The notes under the pieces are model-generated. The model saw only the letters and a program-made list of their open reading frames with translations. It had not been told where the DNA came from and ran no database searches. The position numbers and the translations under genes were made by a program. From positions 1 to 5,436 of the forward strand of contig JAOTWT010000243.1 in assembly GCA_029862725.1 (NCBI GenBank): a stretch of 5,436 nt of DNA, written 5' to 3'. The DNA comes from Acidobacteriota bacterium. Its GTDB lineage: Bacteria > Acidobacteriota > Blastocatellia > Pyrinomonadales > Pyrinomonadaceae. Positions 5,241 through 5,436 of the stretch are shown piece after piece. The stretch's first letter is position 1. Every line of letters starts with the position of its first letter.

Positions 5241-5244
5241 GGGA

Positions 5245-5436
5245 ATGAAGAAATCAAGCTTGTTTTCGAGCGATTTTAGCCGCAGAAAATTCTTGTCATC
5301 GGCGGGAAAAGGACTTGGATTGATGGCCATGTCTTCAGCGGCGGTCGGAACACTCTTTGAAAGACTCGACGCGGCTACCCGGAAAGTTGCCCATTTGAGT
5401 CCGATGGAAGTCGCTGCGGACGAAGATTTCTGGGCG
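5245..5436 (+). CDS. Tat-signal protein, probably PLP-dependent class V aminotransferase-fold enzyme (3' end outside window)
   Basis: Only the first 64 codons are present. Residues 12-17 are SRRKFL, a clear twin-arginine motif. A moderately hydrophobic, Gly/Ala/Ser-rich segment (18-37) and a probable cleavage region before about residue 46 follow, so the protein should be exported folded through the Tat pathway. The start of the mature part, LSPMEVAADEDFWA (51-64), resembles the opening of Tat-exported acidobacterial proteins related to isopenicillin N epimerase and class V aminotransferases, where a 'DEDxW' segment precedes the PLP domain. The PLP-binding lysine and other catalytic residues lie beyond the window, so the enzyme identity is inferred from this short stretch and from memory of the family. 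The strong ribosome binding site supports the start. Confidence 0.65.
   Translation, partial: MKKSSLFSSDFSRRKFLSSAGKGLGLMAMSSAAVGTLFERLDAATRKVAHLSPMEVAADEDFWA

Overview
The window reads as chromosomal DNA from an Acidobacteriota bacterium, most likely of the Blastocatellia/Pyrinomonadaceae type. This is inferred from protein character: secreted FG-GAP/ASPIC (CRTAC1-type) proteins in series, a YGPSADE-ending DinB-fold protein, and a Tat-signal protein that resembles the acidobacterial class V aminotransferase-fold family. GC content is moderate. All six supported genes lie on the + strand, and the first and last are cut by the window edges.

Layout. 1-750 is the C-terminal part of a large CRTAC1-type protein. 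800-2566 is a complete smaller CRTAC1 protein with a signal peptide, seven FG-GAP-like calcium motifs and a C-terminal ASPIC/UnbV domain. 2694-3581 is a ten-helix membrane protein of the RnfD/NqrB type without the usual SGAT flavin-attachment motif. These three genes are closely spaced and probably co-transcribed. They may be an envelope module in which exported beta-propeller proteins work with a membrane redox-type subunit; that link is inference. A 266-base gap with an alternative-hairpin segment and a promoter candidate leads to a stand-alone DinB-family gene (3848-4378). A gene-poor, AT-richer stretch (4379 to about 5160) carries only a small two-helix protein with a PH-like tail. The window ends in the first 64 codons of a Tat-signal protein, probably a PLP-dependent class V aminotransferase-fold enzyme.

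The most striking feature is not a gene. The boundaries of the first three genes, and the segment before the DinB promoter, are built from degenerate tandem repeats with an exact 7-base period. In four separate arrays nearly every unit carries a stop codon (TAA, TGA or TAG) at the same place in the unit, 18 of 21 units by hand count. Because 7 leaves remainder 1 on division by 3, successive units close all three reading frames in turn. The genes' own stop codons are part of these arrays. A fifth array, in the opposite orientation, forms the last coding bases of the RnfD-like gene. No convincing intrinsic terminator, tRNA, rRNA, insertion sequence or CRISPR array was found.
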